From an uncultured Actinomycetes bacterium (GTDB lineage Bacteria; Actinomycetota; Actinomycetes; Nanopelagicales; Nanopelagicaceae), in contig CAILJM010000023.1 in NCBI GenBank assembly GCA_903834515.1, positions 62,001 through 126,000 on the forward strand: DNA of 64,000 bases. The letters are read 5' to 3'. Below are positions 27,725 to 37,020 of this stretch, piece by piece. Positions within the stretch are counted from its first letter, which is position 1. Every line of letters starts with the position of its first letter. The position numbers and the translations under genes were made by a program. The notes below the pieces were generated by a model. That model had not been told where the DNA came from. It did not search any database and was given only the letters and a program-made list of their open reading frames with translations.

Positions 27725-27808
27725 CTCAAGTAATTCAGCTTCTCGGCTCACCCAATTGAATCAGCACGAGGCAGAATGAATGAGCAACGGAGGGCGAGGC
27801 GGAACCTC

Positions 27809-27814
27809 TAGACT
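27809..27814 (+). promoter_or_regulatory. Putative leaderless -10 box of the his-trp operon
   Basis: TAGACT lies exactly 6 bases before the hisD GTG. The same hexamer sits before polA and the divergent thioesterase gene. It predicts that the long his-trp transcript is leaderless. Confidence 0.5.
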
Positions 27815-27820
27815 TCGGGG

Positions 27821-29143
27821 GTGGGCGTTGATATCCGAACTTTGGACCTGAGGGGTCAATCACTCTCAAAGGCGGAATTTCAGACTCGATTACCGCGAGC
27901 CACCCTCGATATCGCCACAGCGATGGCTGCTGTGGAACCAATTCTTGATCAGGTAAAGAATGGTGATGAATCAGATTTAATCGCGCTTGGCGAAAAGTTC
28001 GACGGGGTGAAGCCGCCATCGATAAGAGTTCCTAGCGAGGTCATAGATGGCGCTCTCGCAAAACTTGCACCCGAGATTCGCTCCGCACTCGAAGAGGCGA
28101 TTCGCCGAATCACGAAGGTGCATGCGGATCAGAGCCGAAATGTGACTTCAACACAGGTCGTTGATGGCGGAAGCGTCGAGCAGCGCTGGATTCCAGTCGA
28201 TCGTGTCGGGCTCTATGTCCCTGGCGGGAGAGCTGTCTACCCAAGTTCTGTGATCATGAATGTTGTGCCCGCACAGATCGCTCATGTGCCGAGCATCGCC
28301 ATCGCATCACCGCCACAAATTGAAAATGGCGGTTATCCGCATCCCACGATTCTGGCAACCTGTGCCTTGCTTGGGATCGATGAGGTTTACGCAGTTGGCG
28401 GCGCTCAAGCGGTTGCCATGTTTGCCTATGGTGTGAAGGATCTCTGCGAACCAGCCGATATGGTCACTGGACCCGGAAATATTTATGTGGCTGCGGCCAA
28501 GCGCGCTCTCCGCGGGAAAATTGGAATTGACTCCGAAGCTGGCCCAACTGAGATTGCGATTCTTGCCGATGATTCGGCTCTGGCTCATGAGGTTGCCGCC
28601 GATCTCATTAGCCAAGCCGAGCACGACACTATTGCGGCCGCAGTGTTGGTGACGACATCCCAAGAGCTCATTGAAAAGGTTAAAGTTGAGCTCGATATTC
28701 GCGCCAACGCGACGAAACATCATGAACGCATCCATATAGCGCTCTCGGGCATCCAATCCGCATTGGTTTTAGTGGATTCCATTGACCAAGGTATCGATGT
28801 TGTAAACGCCTATGCGGCAGAACATTTAGAGCTTCTTGTTGCTGATCCTCGCGGCGTTTCAGCGCGGATAAGAAATGCTGGTGCAGTCTTTCTTGGACGG
28901 TTCTCGCCAGTCTCACTTGGTGATTACTCGGCTGGTTCAAATCATGTACTGCCAACAGGTGGATGTGCGTGCCACTCAAGTGGTTTATCAGTACAGACCT
29001 TTCTCCGCGGTCTTACCTTTATTGAATATAACGAAGAGGCTTTTAGAGAGATTGCCGCAAATGTAGTAACTCTGGCAAATGCAGAAGATCTTCCAGCGCA
29101 TGGCGAGGCAATTAGTGCTCGGCTAGAAAATTTAGGGGAGTAG
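27821..29143 (+). CDS. hisD: Histidinol dehydrogenase
   Basis: Zinc enzyme for the last two NAD-dependent steps of histidine synthesis, histidinol to histidine. It has 440 residues. Family segments include [41 protein letters not shown], and [17 protein letters not shown] with its conserved histidine. It starts at GTG and heads the his-trp run. The 132-base spacer from dnaE holds the 9-bp repeats and the putative -10 box. hisC follows 2 bases after its stop. Confidence 0.97.
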   Translation: MGVDIRTLDLRGQSLSKAEFQTRLPRATLDIATAMAAVEPILDQVKNGDESDLIALGEKFDGVKPPSIRVPSEVIDGALAKLAPEIRSALEEAIRRITKVHADQSRNVTSTQVVDGGSVEQRWIPVDRVGLYVPGGRAVYPSSVIMNVVPAQIAHVPSIAIASPPQIENGGYPHPTILATCALLGIDEVYAVGGAQAVAMFAYGVKDLCEPADMVTGPGNIYVAAAKRALRGKIGIDSEAGPTEIAILADDSALAHEVAADLISQAEHDTIAAAVLVTTSQELIEKVKVELDIRANATKHHERIHIALSGIQSALVLVDSIDQGIDVVNAYAAEHLELLVADPRGVSARIRNAGAVFLGRFSPVSLGDYSAGSNHVLPTGGCACHSSGLSVQTFLRGLTFIEYNEEAFREIAANVVTLANAEDLPAHGEAISARLENLGE

Positions 29144-29145
29144 AA

Positions 29146-30255
29146 ATGTCACAAGAGAATCAAGGCTGGCCCGCCTGGTTGCCACTTCGAAACGCTCTCA
29201 AGGGATCAACGCCATACGGTGCGCCACAACTAGATAATGTAATTGCGTTAAACACGAATGAAAACCCCAATGCGATCCCACCAGAAGTTCGAGACCACAT
29301 GATGGACCGAATCGCCGCTATCTCCGAATCCTTAAACCGCTACCCAGATCGAGATGCTGTAGCGCTTCGTGAAAAATTAGCAAAGTACATTAACGATGGT
29401 GAAGGAACGTCTTTCACCGTTAAGAATATTTGGGCAGCCAACGGTAGCAATGAAATATTGCAAACCCTCTTTCTTGCATTTGGCGGTCATGGGCGCACTG
29501 CTCTTGGTTTTACTCCAAGCTATTCAGTGCACCCTATGATCGCAAATATCACCGGTACATCCTGGATAGTTGGTAGTCGAAATAGTGATTTTGGCGTGGA
29601 GTTGCCTGGTGCCGCCATCGGAATTCGAGAGCTCTCTCCTTCGATGGTCTTTCTCACGACTCCAAATAATCCCTCAGGTACACCGACTTCTATTCGGGAT
29701 ATCGAAGAAATCGCGATTGCGACTGGTGCGGTAAATGGGGTTCTAATTGTTGATGAGGCCTACGCGGAATTTTCCGACACACCCTCTGCAGTAACACTCA
29801 TTCGAAAGTATCCACACATCATCGTCTCTCGAACAATGAGCAAGGCATTCGCCTTTGCTGGGGTGCGGTTGGGATATTTGGTCGGACATCCCGCAGTGAT
29901 CGACGCAATGTTGGTTACGCGACTTCCTTATCACTTGAGTGCTCTGACTCAAGCGGCGGCAGAAGTTGCCCTCGAACATGCCGATGCAATGCAATCTGGA
30001 CTAGATGAGATTAAGAGCGAACGGGAACGGGTAGCTGCAGCGATCACCCTCGCGGGTTGGAAGCCAGTCTCCAGCGCGGCAAACTTCATCCTTTTCACGG
30101 GGTTCGAGGGAGAAAGCCAGGAGATATGGCAACGTTTTCTTGACCACGGAGTCCTTATAAGGGATGTCGGATTGAAGGGATATCTCCGAGTAACTATCGG
30201 AACTCCTGTTGAGAATGATGAATTTTTGGCGGTAATGCATACGGTTGCGTCATAA
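29146..30255 (+). CDS. hisC: Histidinol-phosphate aminotransferase
   Basis: PLP-dependent class II aminotransferase that makes L-histidinol phosphate. At 369 residues it has LNTNENP near the N-terminus, the NPSGT substrate-binding motif, DEAYAEF, and the PLP lysine in SRTMSKAFAFAGVRLGY. It starts with ATG two bases after hisD. A 48-base gap with a fresh ribosome-binding site (GGGAGA) follows before hisB. Confidence 0.96.
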   Translation: MSQENQGWPAWLPLRNALKGSTPYGAPQLDNVIALNTNENPNAIPPEVRDHMMDRIAAISESLNRYPDRDAVALREKLAKYINDGEGTSFTVKNIWAANGSNEILQTLFLAFGGHGRTALGFTPSYSVHPMIANITGTSWIVGSRNSDFGVELPGAAIGIRELSPSMVFLTTPNNPSGTPTSIRDIEEIAIATGAVNGVLIVDEAYAEFSDTPSAVTLIRKYPHIIVSRTMSKAFAFAGVRLGYLVGHPAVIDAMLVTRLPYHLSALTQAAAEVALEHADAMQSGLDEIKSERERVAAAITLAGWKPVSSAANFILFTGFEGESQEIWQRFLDHGVLIRDVGLKGYLRVTIGTPVENDEFLAVMHTVAS

Positions 30256-30303
30256 TTAAATAATTGATTTTCTGTCAGTGAGAAGAAATAGGGAGATACG
30301 TCG

Positions 30304-30891
30304 ATGAGCGCTCGCATAGCAAAGGTTACCCGTGAGACCAAGGAGTCCAGCGTTCATGTTGAGATTAATCTCGATGGATCAGGTCAGATTAATGTCGAAA
30401 CCGGTGTCCCTTTCTTTGACCACATGCTCTCTCAGCTGGGCAAGCATTCGGGTTTTGATTTAACTGTGTTGACCAAGGGTGATACTGATGTTGACTCTCA
30501 CCACACCGTTGAAGATACTTCGCTCGCCTTTGGCCAAGCGCTTCGCGAGGCGCTTGGTGATAAATCCGGGATTCGTCGATTCGGTGATGCCATGGTTCCG
30601 CTCGATGAAGTCTTGGTGCAAGCCGCAGTTGATCTGTCAGGTCGGCCTTACCTTGTGCACCGACAACCAGAGATTGTCGAATTAATCGGAACATTTGACA
30701 CAACGCTAGGCCGTCACATTTGGGAATCAATTGTTGCTGAAGCTCGGATCGCTCTGCATGTTCGAGTACTTGAAGGCCGAAATGCACATCATGTATTTGA
30801 AGCACAGTTCAAGGCGGTAGCAAGAGCGCTTAGAGATGCAGTTGCACGTGATGGTGTGGCTGGAATTCCTTCGACTAAGGGCACTCTTTGA
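30304..30891 (+). CDS. hisB: Imidazoleglycerol-phosphate dehydratase
   Basis: Manganese enzyme that dehydrates IGP to imidazole-acetol phosphate. The 195-residue protein is the stand-alone dehydratase form without the phosphatase domain seen in enterobacteria. The paired histidine motifs are present: [14 protein letters not shown] and [11 protein letters not shown] in the first half, [17 protein letters not shown] and [10 protein letters not shown] in the second. Its TGA overlaps the hisH TTG start. Confidence 0.97.
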   Translation: MSARIAKVTRETKESSVHVEINLDGSGQINVETGVPFFDHMLSQLGKHSGFDLTVLTKGDTDVDSHHTVEDTSLAFGQALREALGDKSGIRRFGDAMVPLDEVLVQAAVDLSGRPYLVHRQPEIVELIGTFDTTLGRHIWESIVAEARIALHVRVLEGRNAHHVFEAQFKAVARALRDAVARDGVAGIPSTKGTL

Positions 30892-31484
30892 TCGCAATTC
30901 TCGATTACGGTTCAGGAAATTTGCGATCTGCCCAACGTGCTTTTGAACTGACAGGCCATAGAGTCCAGATAACTTCAGAGGCGGATGTAGCGCTCTCTTC
31001 TGATGGACTGGTGGTGCCTGGCGTCGGAGCATTTGGTGCATGCATGGAGCAGCTTTCGCAGATTAAGGGAGCCGACATCATTCGCTCAATGATTGAGGCG
31101 GATAAACCGCTCTTTGGCATCTGTGTCGGCATGCAAATTCTATTTTCAGAAGGCGTAGAAAAAGGTACCCACCAAGGTGTCGGAATCTTCGCAGGAACAA
31201 TCTCGCGTATTGATGCACCCATACTCCCGCACATGGGTTGGAATACAGTTTCTGTCCCCAACGGGTCGCAACTTTTTGATGGCGTAACTGACGAGTCGTT
31301 TTACTTTGTTCACTCGTACGCAGCAAAGGGCGCTATTGACGGTGCGAAGGTGACCACTGCTTCATACGGGGAAGATTTCGTGGCCGCGGTAGAACGTGGG
31401 AAAGTAAGCGCTACACAATTTCATCCAGAGAAAAGTGGCAAAGCAGGAGCGCTCCTTATTAAGAATTGGGCTCAAATATTATGA
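30888..31484 (+). CDS. hisH: Imidazole glycerol phosphate synthase, glutaminase subunit
   Basis: Class I glutamine amidotransferase that feeds ammonia to HisF. It is 198 residues with the nucleophilic cysteine in [10 protein letters not shown] (near residue 81) and the His/Glu pair in QFHPEKSG. Translation starts at a TTG that overlaps the hisB stop (TTGA), giving the expected [12 protein letters not shown]. It ends in an ATGA overlap with hisA. HisH works as a complex with HisF, encoded two genes later. Confidence 0.96.
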   Translation: MIAILDYGSGNLRSAQRAFELTGHRVQITSEADVALSSDGLVVPGVGAFGACMEQLSQIKGADIIRSMIEADKPLFGICVGMQILFSEGVEKGTHQGVGIFAGTISRIDAPILPHMGWNTVSVPNGSQLFDGVTDESFYFVHSYAAKGAIDGAKVTTASYGEDFVAAVERGKVSATQFHPEKSGKAGALLIKNWAQIL

Positions 31485-32203
31485 AATCTCTAGAACTCCT
31501 TCCGGCAATTGACGTTAAGGGTGGCAAAGCTGTGCGACTCGTTCAAGGCGAACTAGCGGCTGAGAGCCAATATGGGGATCCTCGAGAAGTTGCTCTCGAA
31601 TTTTTAGAAGCTGGTGCTGAATGGATTCACTTGGTGGATCTTGACGCTGCATTTGGAATTGGAAGCAATGCATCGCTCCTTGAAGAAGTAATTAAGAGTG
31701 TTGATCTGCGCGTAGAACTTTCTGGTGGAATTCGGGATGACGAATCACTACGCCGCGCACTCGCAACCGGCTGTGAGCGGGTAAATCTAGGTACTGCTGC
31801 CCTTGAGAATCCAGAATGGACCTCACGTGTTATCTCCGAATTTGGCGATCGGATTGCCGTCGGTCTCGATGTTCGTGGCCATACTCTCGCTGCTCGAGGA
31901 TGGACGAAAGAGGGTGGCGATCTCTTTGAAACCTTAGAACGTCTTGATCGAGATGGCTGCTCTCGCTATATCGTGACTGACGTTGCTAAAGATGGGACCC
32001 TCTCTGGTCCAAATCTTGAGTTATTGAAAAAGGTCTGCGCCGCGACAAAGAGACCAGTCGTTGCGAGCGGGGGCGTATCCACATTGGCTGATTTAGCGGC
32101 CATCAAATCTCTCACCAGCATTGGAGTTGAAGGCGCCATCGTAGGTAAGGCGCTCTACGCAGGGGCATTCACCTTAGAAGCAGCCATCGAGGCTTGCAAA
32201 TAA
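31481..32203 (+). CDS. priA: Phosphoribosyl isomerase HisA, probably the dual-function PriA
   Basis: A (beta/alpha)8 isomerase of 240 residues. HisA converts ProFAR to PRFAR in histidine synthesis. In actinobacteria the related PriA also does the TrpF step of tryptophan synthesis. Features shared with PriA are [45 protein letters not shown] and [19 protein letters not shown]. No trpF is present among the trp genes here, which supports dual function. It starts at ATG 31481 overlapping hisH, and its TAA shares a base with the hisF ATG. Confidence 0.93.
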   Translation: MKSLELLPAIDVKGGKAVRLVQGELAAESQYGDPREVALEFLEAGAEWIHLVDLDAAFGIGSNASLLEEVIKSVDLRVELSGGIRDDESLRRALATGCERVNLGTAALENPEWTSRVISEFGDRIAVGLDVRGHTLAARGWTKEGGDLFETLERLDRDGCSRYIVTDVAKDGTLSGPNLELLKKVCAATKRPVVASGGVSTLADLAAIKSLTSIGVEGAIVGKALYAGAFTLEAAIEACK

Positions 32204-32961
32204 TGCTCGCTCATCGAATTATTCCGTGTTTAGATGTGGCGGCCGGACGAGTTGTGAAAGGCGTTAACTTTCAAAATCTTCGCGATGCTGGGGATCCCGT
32301 TGAACTGGCAAAACTTTACGACGAAGCAGGAGCTGACGAACTCACCTTCCTCGACATCTCGGCATCTGTTGAGGACCGATCCACGACGCTCGACATCGTG
32401 AGCAGAACTGCAGAGCAAGTATTTATTCCCCTTACAGTTGGTGGCGGCATTCGAGAGGTGGCCGATGTCGATCGCTTACTTCGAGCCGGGGCGGATAAAG
32501 TGTCAGTTAATACCGCGGCAATATCTCGACCAGAGTTGATAAATGAGATAGCCGACCGTTTTGGCAACCAAGTTCTCATCCTCTCGGTGGATGCCCGAAG
32601 GGCAGATTCCGCTTCAGGCTTTGAGGTGACAACCCACGGCGGTCGAAAAAGCGCCGGAATAGATGCACTTTCATGGATTGAAGAGGGCATCGCGCGGGGT
32701 GTTGGTGAGATTTTGCTCAACTCCATGGATGCGGATGGCACCGGGAGTGGCTATGACCTTGAGATGATCTCGAAGGTGCGGGCCATTGCCTCTGTGCCTG
32801 TTATCGCCAGTGGTGGCGCTGGCAATCTCGCAGATTTTTCCAAAGCGCTAGCGGCCGGGGCCGATGCACTTTTAGCAGCGAGCGTCTTTCATTTTGGAAC
32901 CTTTTCAATCGGCGAAGTTAAGGACTCGTTAGCCCAATCAGGTTATCCAATTCGCCGCTAG
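32203..32961 (+). CDS. hisF: Imidazole glycerol phosphate synthase, cyclase subunit
   Basis: Barrel enzyme of 252 residues that combines PRFAR with ammonia from HisH to give IGP and AICAR. Catalytic aspartates are in [15 protein letters not shown] (D11 region) and [41 protein letters not shown] is typical. It starts in a TAATG overlap with hisA. Its TAG stop is part of the putative -10 box for hisI. Confidence 0.97.
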   Translation: MLAHRIIPCLDVAAGRVVKGVNFQNLRDAGDPVELAKLYDEAGADELTFLDISASVEDRSTTLDIVSRTAEQVFIPLTVGGGIREVADVDRLLRAGADKVSVNTAAISRPELINEIADRFGNQVLILSVDARRADSASGFEVTTHGGRKSAGIDALSWIEEGIARGVGEILLNSMDADGTGSGYDLEMISKVRAIASVPVIASGGAGNLADFSKALAAGADALLAASVFHFGTFSIGEVKDSLAQSGYPIRR

Positions 32962-32964
32962 TCT
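32959..32964 (+). promoter_or_regulatory. Putative leaderless -10 box of hisI
   Basis: TAGTCT, overlapping the hisF stop, is followed by 6 bases and then GTG at 32971 in the hisI frame. It could give an internal leaderless start for hisI-trpE. Confidence 0.4.
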
Positions 32965-32970
32965 CAAGTA

Positions 32971-33336
32971 GTGCAGAATAGGCTCATGACCCAAGAGGCG
33001 CATGAGATCCCCCAAGAGGTGGAATCAATATTTGAGCGCGGTGAATTAGTCGCAGCGATCGCTCAAGATCACCAGACTTCGCAGGTTCTCATGATTGCGT
33101 GGATGAATCGCGATGCGCTCTTACTGACTTTACAGAGCCGCAAGGTCACCTACTGGAGTAGAAGCCGAGGGGAGTTATGGGAGAAGGGTCTGACATCTGG
33201 TCATACTCAACACCTTAAATCCATTTCCTATGATTGCGATGGCGATGCCCTTCTATTAAAGGTGGAACAGGTTGGGTCGGCTTGCCATACGGGTGAAGGA
33301 AGTTGCTTCTTTAGAGAGATAGAGCTCCCTCGATGA
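32971..33336 (+). CDS. hisI: Phosphoribosyl-AMP cyclohydrolase
   Basis: Zinc enzyme that opens the purine ring of PR-AMP, the third step of histidine synthesis. It is up to 121 residues. The SRSRGELWEKGLTSGHTQ segment and the metal cysteines in SYDCDGDALL and SACHTGEGSCF are present. It is the stand-alone HisI domain; hisE and hisG are not in the window. I choose the GTG at 32971 because of the -10-like box 6 bases before it. An ATG at 32986, giving 116 residues, is also possible. It is coupled to trpE by ATGA. Confidence 0.94.
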   Translation: MQNRLMTQEAHEIPQEVESIFERGELVAAIAQDHQTSQVLMIAWMNRDALLLTLQSRKVTYWSRSRGELWEKGLTSGHTQHLKSISYDCDGDALLLKVEQVGSACHTGEGSCFFREIELPR

Positions 33337-34856
33337 TGACGATTGAAGAGTTTCGTGAATATGCGAAATCACATAATGTCATTCCAGTATGGCGGACCTT
33401 GCTGGCAGATTCAGAGACCCCGCTTACTGTCTATAAAAAACTTGCTGGAAATCGCAGCGGAACTTTTCTCCTTGAATCTGCTGAGCATGGTGGGGTCTGG
33501 TCTCGATACTCTTTTATTGGAGTAAATTCCTTGGCGACTCTGACCGAAGAGGATGGAGTTGCAACATGGAAGGGGAAGGCGCCAGCTGGTGTACCCACGG
33601 GAGTTGATCCACTTGAAGCTCTGAAAATTACATCCTCACATCTTAAGAGCCCAGAGATTGCCGGACTCCCTCCACTCACTGGAGGACTCGTTGGATATGC
33701 TGGTTATGAAATTGTTCGCCGACTAGAAAAGCTTCCTAATTTATCTTCGGCAGATCTTGATCTTCCGGAGATCGCCTACATGCTCACATCAGATCTTGCG
33801 ATCTTTGATCACTTCACCGGAGCACTTACTTTAATTGCGAATGCGATTAACTGGGATGGTACTGCCGACCGCATGGATGAGGCATTTGAGGATGCAACTC
33901 AAAGGTTAGAGTCGATGATTAATGCGCTAACACTTCCTGCCGAATCAAGCATCTCTGAACTCTTCGAAAAGCAAGAGCCCGAAGTAACTCGAAATCTTTC
34001 GTCAGCGGAATATTGCCAGAAAGTAGAGCAGATTAAAGAAGAAATTAGGAGTGGTGAGGCATTTCAGGTCGTGCTTTCACAAAGATTTTCAATGGCCGCC
34101 GAAGCCGATGCATTCGATATATATCGAGCGCTGCGCCTTCGAAATCCGAGCCCATATATGTATCTCTTCCGTTTTGAGAGTGGGCTAGAGATAGTTGGAT
34201 CAAGTCCGGAAGCTCTCGTGAAAATAACGGGAGATGAAGTCATGGTTCATCCGATTGCAGGTACGAGACCTCGCTCTCAAGATCCAGAAGAAGATCTACG
34301 TAATGGTGAAGAGCTCTTGGCCGATCCAAAGGAGCGCGCAGAGCACCTCATGCTTGTGGATTTGGGAAGAAACGATTTAGGACGAGTGTGTAAAGCAGGT
34401 TCGGTGGAAGTCATTGAATTTATGCACCTTGAGCGGTACTCCCACGTTATGCATATTGTCTCCACGGTCGTGGGTAGATTGTCAAAGGATTCAACCCCTG
34501 TTGATGCACTCTTCGCGGTCTTCCCAGCGGGAACTCTCTCTGGCGCGCCAAAACCACGAGCGATGGAGATCATTGAAGGACTTGAACCAACCCGCCGCGG
34601 AATCTACGGTGGAACTATCGGTTACTTCGATTTTCGAGGGAATATTGATTCGTGCATTGCTATTCGCACTGCCGTCATCAAAGATGGAACTGCATATGTG
34701 CAAGCAGGGGCGGGCATCGTTGCTGATTCCGTACCCAGCACTGAAGATCTCGAATGTCAGAATAAGGCGGCTGCAGTGCTCGGCGCTATCGCTTCAGCAA
34801 ATAAAATGAAGGCAATCACAAGCACGAGAGCGAAAGTTGTCGAGGTGCAAAAGTGA
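33333..34856 (+). CDS. trpE: Anthranilate synthase component I
   Basis: Converts chorismate to anthranilate, the first step of tryptophan synthesis. It is 507 residues with the chorismate-binding core: EIVGSSPEALVK, HPIAGTRPRS, LMLVDLGRNDLGRV and FPAGTLSGAPKPRAMEII. The N-terminal LLESAE motif is part of the Trp feedback site in the family. The glutaminase partner and trpD are not in the window. It starts immediately behind hisI, joining the his and trp genes into one transcript, and overlaps the following micro-gene by GTGA. Confidence 0.96.
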   Translation: MMTIEEFREYAKSHNVIPVWRTLLADSETPLTVYKKLAGNRSGTFLLESAEHGGVWSRYSFIGVNSLATLTEEDGVATWKGKAPAGVPTGVDPLEALKITSSHLKSPEIAGLPPLTGGLVGYAGYEIVRRLEKLPNLSSADLDLPEIAYMLTSDLAIFDHFTGALTLIANAINWDGTADRMDEAFEDATQRLESMINALTLPAESSISELFEKQEPEVTRNLSSAEYCQKVEQIKEEIRSGEAFQVVLSQRFSMAAEADAFDIYRALRLRNPSPYMYLFRFESGLEIVGSSPEALVKITGDEVMVHPIAGTRPRSQDPEEDLRNGEELLADPKERAEHLMLVDLGRNDLGRVCKAGSVEVIEFMHLERYSHVMHIVSTVVGRLSKDSTPVDALFAVFPAGTLSGAPKPRAMEIIEGLEPTRRGIYGGTIGYFDFRGNIDSCIAIRTAVIKDGTAYVQAGAGIVADSVPSTEDLECQNKAAAVLGAIASANKMKAITSTRAKVVEVQK

Positions 34857-35002
34857 GTAAGACACTTATTTTGATTGCAGTTGTAGCAATTGCTGGATAC
34901 CTATTACGCCTTTCAGCTAAAGGCGAGAAGCGCAGAAAGTATGATCGAAAACCTCAAACTCAATGGGCCGCTCTTAATGACGATGTGGATCCAACGATAT
35001 GA
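34853..35002 (+). CDS. 49-residue single-helix membrane protein between trpE and trpC
   Basis: A short gene with a GTG overlapping the trpE stop (GTGA) and a stop overlapping the trpC ATG (ATGA), which is strong evidence that it is translated. The product begins MSKTLILIAVVAIAGYLLRL, one membrane helix at about residues 4-20, then a basic stretch (KGEKRRKYDRK) and an acidic tail ending W-A-A-L-N-D-D-V-D-P-T-I. Actinobacteria often have a larger Trp-operon membrane protein at this position whose C-terminus, as I recall, ends in a similar W-x-A-L-D-x-G-x-D-P-T motif. This may be a reduced form. Function unknown. Confidence 0.8.
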   Translation: MSKTLILIAVVAIAGYLLRLSAKGEKRRKYDRKPQTQWAALNDDVDPTI

Positions 35003-35781
35003 GTGGAACTGGATCAGTTTTAGATTCAATTATTGAAGGTGTTCGAGAAGATTTAACGGCACGAGCAATTCCGATGACCGAACTGAAGAGGCGACTCTCA
35101 GAAGTTGATCCATTGCGCGGTGCCCGTAGTGCACTTCTCGGAGAAGGCCTGCATATTATTTCTGAGGTTAAACGAGCCTCGCCTTCAAAGGGTGATCTCG
35201 GCAGTATTGTCGATCCTGCGTTTCTCGCTTCAAAGTATGAAGAAGGTGGCGCCAGCATTGTGAGCGTTCTCACCGAGGAGCGCAGATTCAAGGGTTCCAT
35301 CAAGGATTTTGAGAGCGTTCGGAGAGCAATCTCCATCCCGATGCTTCGAAAAGATTTCATAGTCACTGAGTATCAAGTAATTGAATCACGCGTGCTGGGC
35401 GCAGATCTACTTCTCTTGATTGTGGCGGGATTGTCGCAATCGGAGTACAACGATTTCCACCAGATGGCCCAGGAACTTGGAATGGATATCCTTGTTGAAA
35501 TCCATGACGAGGCCGAGCTGGAGCGAGCCCTTGAAGTGAAACCGGCCATCATCGGTGTTAATTCGCGCAATCTGAAGACCTTGGAAGTCTCGTCTGCAGC
35601 ATTCCATCAGCTTTTGCCGCTCATCCCTGACGGAATTATTAGGGTTGCCGAATCTGGCATCGCAGAACGGGCAGAAGTGCAGATCGTCGAAGAGCTCGGC
35701 GCTCATGCAATATTGGTTGGCGAGACCTTAGTTCGAGCGGGGGATCCGGTCGCAGCAATTTCCAGACTGCTTGGCAGATAG
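34999..35781 (+). CDS. trpC: Indole-3-glycerol phosphate synthase
   Basis: Barrel enzyme of 260 residues that closes the indole ring. Catalytic lysines are visible in ISEVKRASPSKGDL and LRKDFIVTEYQ, with the loop GVNSRNLKTLEV and the phosphate-binding VAESGI and ILVGETLVRAGDP. It is the single-function TrpC without a TrpF domain. It is coupled to the upstream micro-gene. A 21-base spacer with a putative promoter follows before trpB. Confidence 0.96.
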   Translation: MSGTGSVLDSIIEGVREDLTARAIPMTELKRRLSEVDPLRGARSALLGEGLHIISEVKRASPSKGDLGSIVDPAFLASKYEEGGASIVSVLTEERRFKGSIKDFESVRRAISIPMLRKDFIVTEYQVIESRVLGADLLLLIVAGLSQSEYNDFHQMAQELGMDILVEIHDEAELERALEVKPAIIGVNSRNLKTLEVSSAAFHQLLPLIPDGIIRVAESGIAERAEVQIVEELGAHAILVGETLVRAGDPVAAISRLLGR

Positions 35782-35790
35782 GGCTGCTGG

Positions 35791-35796
35791 TACTTT
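35791..35796 (+). promoter_or_regulatory. Putative leaderless -10 box of trpB
   Basis: TACTTT is followed by 6 bases and the trpB ATG. The AGGA in between is too close to the ATG to act as a ribosome-binding site. It may allow trpBA and downstream genes to be expressed apart from the his-trpEC part. Confidence 0.5.
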
Positions 35797-35802
35797 AGGA
35801 CC

Positions 35803-37020
35803 ATGAATTTGAGCAGCGGTGTTGATCAAGCCACACTGAACGAGATAGTTGGCCACTTTGGTCAATATGGCGGAAGGTTTGTTCCAGAAGCTCTGATCGG
35901 TGCGCTGGATCAATTAGAAGCGGCTCATCAGGCAGCGAAGAATGATCCCCTCTTTCAAGCAGAATTAGCTGAACTTCACCGCACCTACACCGGCCGCCCA
36001 AGCATCTTGACCGAGGCTAAACGTTTTGCAGAGCATGCCGGCGGTGCCCGGATATTTTTAAAGCGTGAAGATTTGAATCACACTGGTAGCCACAAGATCA
36101 ATAACGTACTTGGCCAGGCTTTGCTCACAAAGCGAATGGGTAAGAAACGCATTATCGCCGAGACAGGTGCTGGACAGCATGGCGTTGCATCGGCAACTGC
36201 GGCCGCACTCATGGGTCTTGAGTGTGTAATTTATATGGGCGAGGAAGATACAAAACGCCAAGCTCTGAATGTCGCGCGAATGAAACTCCTTGGAGCAGAA
36301 GTCGTTCCAGTGACGCAAGGATCGAAAACGCTCAAAGATGCGATTAACGAAGCGATGCGCGACTGGGTTACCAATGTGGAAAGTACGCATTATTTATTGG
36401 GGACTGTTGCAGGACCACATCCATTCCCGGAAATGGTGCGAGATTTTCACCGCGTAATCGGAGTAGAGGCTCGAGCGCAAATTCTTGAGGAGACCGGTCG
36501 CTTGCCGGATGCGATTCTTGCCTGCGTCGGTGGTGGTTCCAATGCAATCGGAATATTCCACCCATTTATCGATGATTCCAGCGTTCGACTCATCGGGCTT
36601 GAAGCTGGTGGAAGTGGAATCGACTCTGGAAAACACGCTGCAACTATTAGCGGCGGCACACCGGGAGTCCTTCATGGAACGCGTACATATGTATTGCAAG
36701 ATGAGAATGGTCAGACAGTGGAGTCTCACTCCATTTCTGCAGGATTAGATTACCCAGGCGTTGGCCCAGAGCATGCCTATCTCCATGACATCGGTCGTGC
36801 AGAGTATCGGGCAATTAACGATGATCAAGCGATGGAGGCCTTTGCACTCCTTTCTCGCACTGAAGGAATTATTCCTGCAATTGAGACTGCACACGCTTTG
36901 GCAGGCGCACTCATTGTTGGCCGAGAGCTTGGCCCTGATGCGCTTTTGTTAATTAACCTTTCGGGCCGTGGTGATAAAGATGTGCAAACTGCTGCACAAT
37001 ACTTTGGGATTCCACTCTAA
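35803..37020 (+). CDS. trpB: Tryptophan synthase beta chain
   Basis: PLP enzyme of 405 residues that joins indole to serine. The PLP lysine is in [11 protein letters not shown] (near residue 92), followed by [11 protein letters not shown], the glycine-rich GGGSNAIG and the C-terminal NLSGRGDKD. It is the TrpB1 type that pairs with TrpA, encoded next; the stop and start share a base (TAATG). It starts 21 bases after trpC. Confidence 0.98.
   Translation: MNLSSGVDQATLNEIVGHFGQYGGRFVPEALIGALDQLEAAHQAAKNDPLFQAELAELHRTYTGRPSILTEAKRFAEHAGGARIFLKREDLNHTGSHKINNVLGQALLTKRMGKKRIIAETGAGQHGVASATAAALMGLECVIYMGEEDTKRQALNVARMKLLGAEVVPVTQGSKTLKDAINEAMRDWVTNVESTHYLLGTVAGPHPFPEMVRDFHRVIGVEARAQILEETGRLPDAILACVGGGSNAIGIFHPFIDDSSVRLIGLEAGGSGIDSGKHAATISGGTPGVLHGTRTYVLQDENGQTVESHSISAGLDYPGVGPEHAYLHDIGRAEYRAINDDQAMEAFALLSRTEGIIPAIETAHALAGALIVGRELGPDALLLINLSGRGDKDVQTAAQYFGIPL

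Noticed and set aside
27795-27812. T-box-like stretch (GAGGCGGAACC) before hisD, which would suggest tRNA-sensing control.
   Set aside because: It matches the T-box core only partly, the spacer is too short for a stem I with specifier loop, and no terminator/antiterminator pair is visible.
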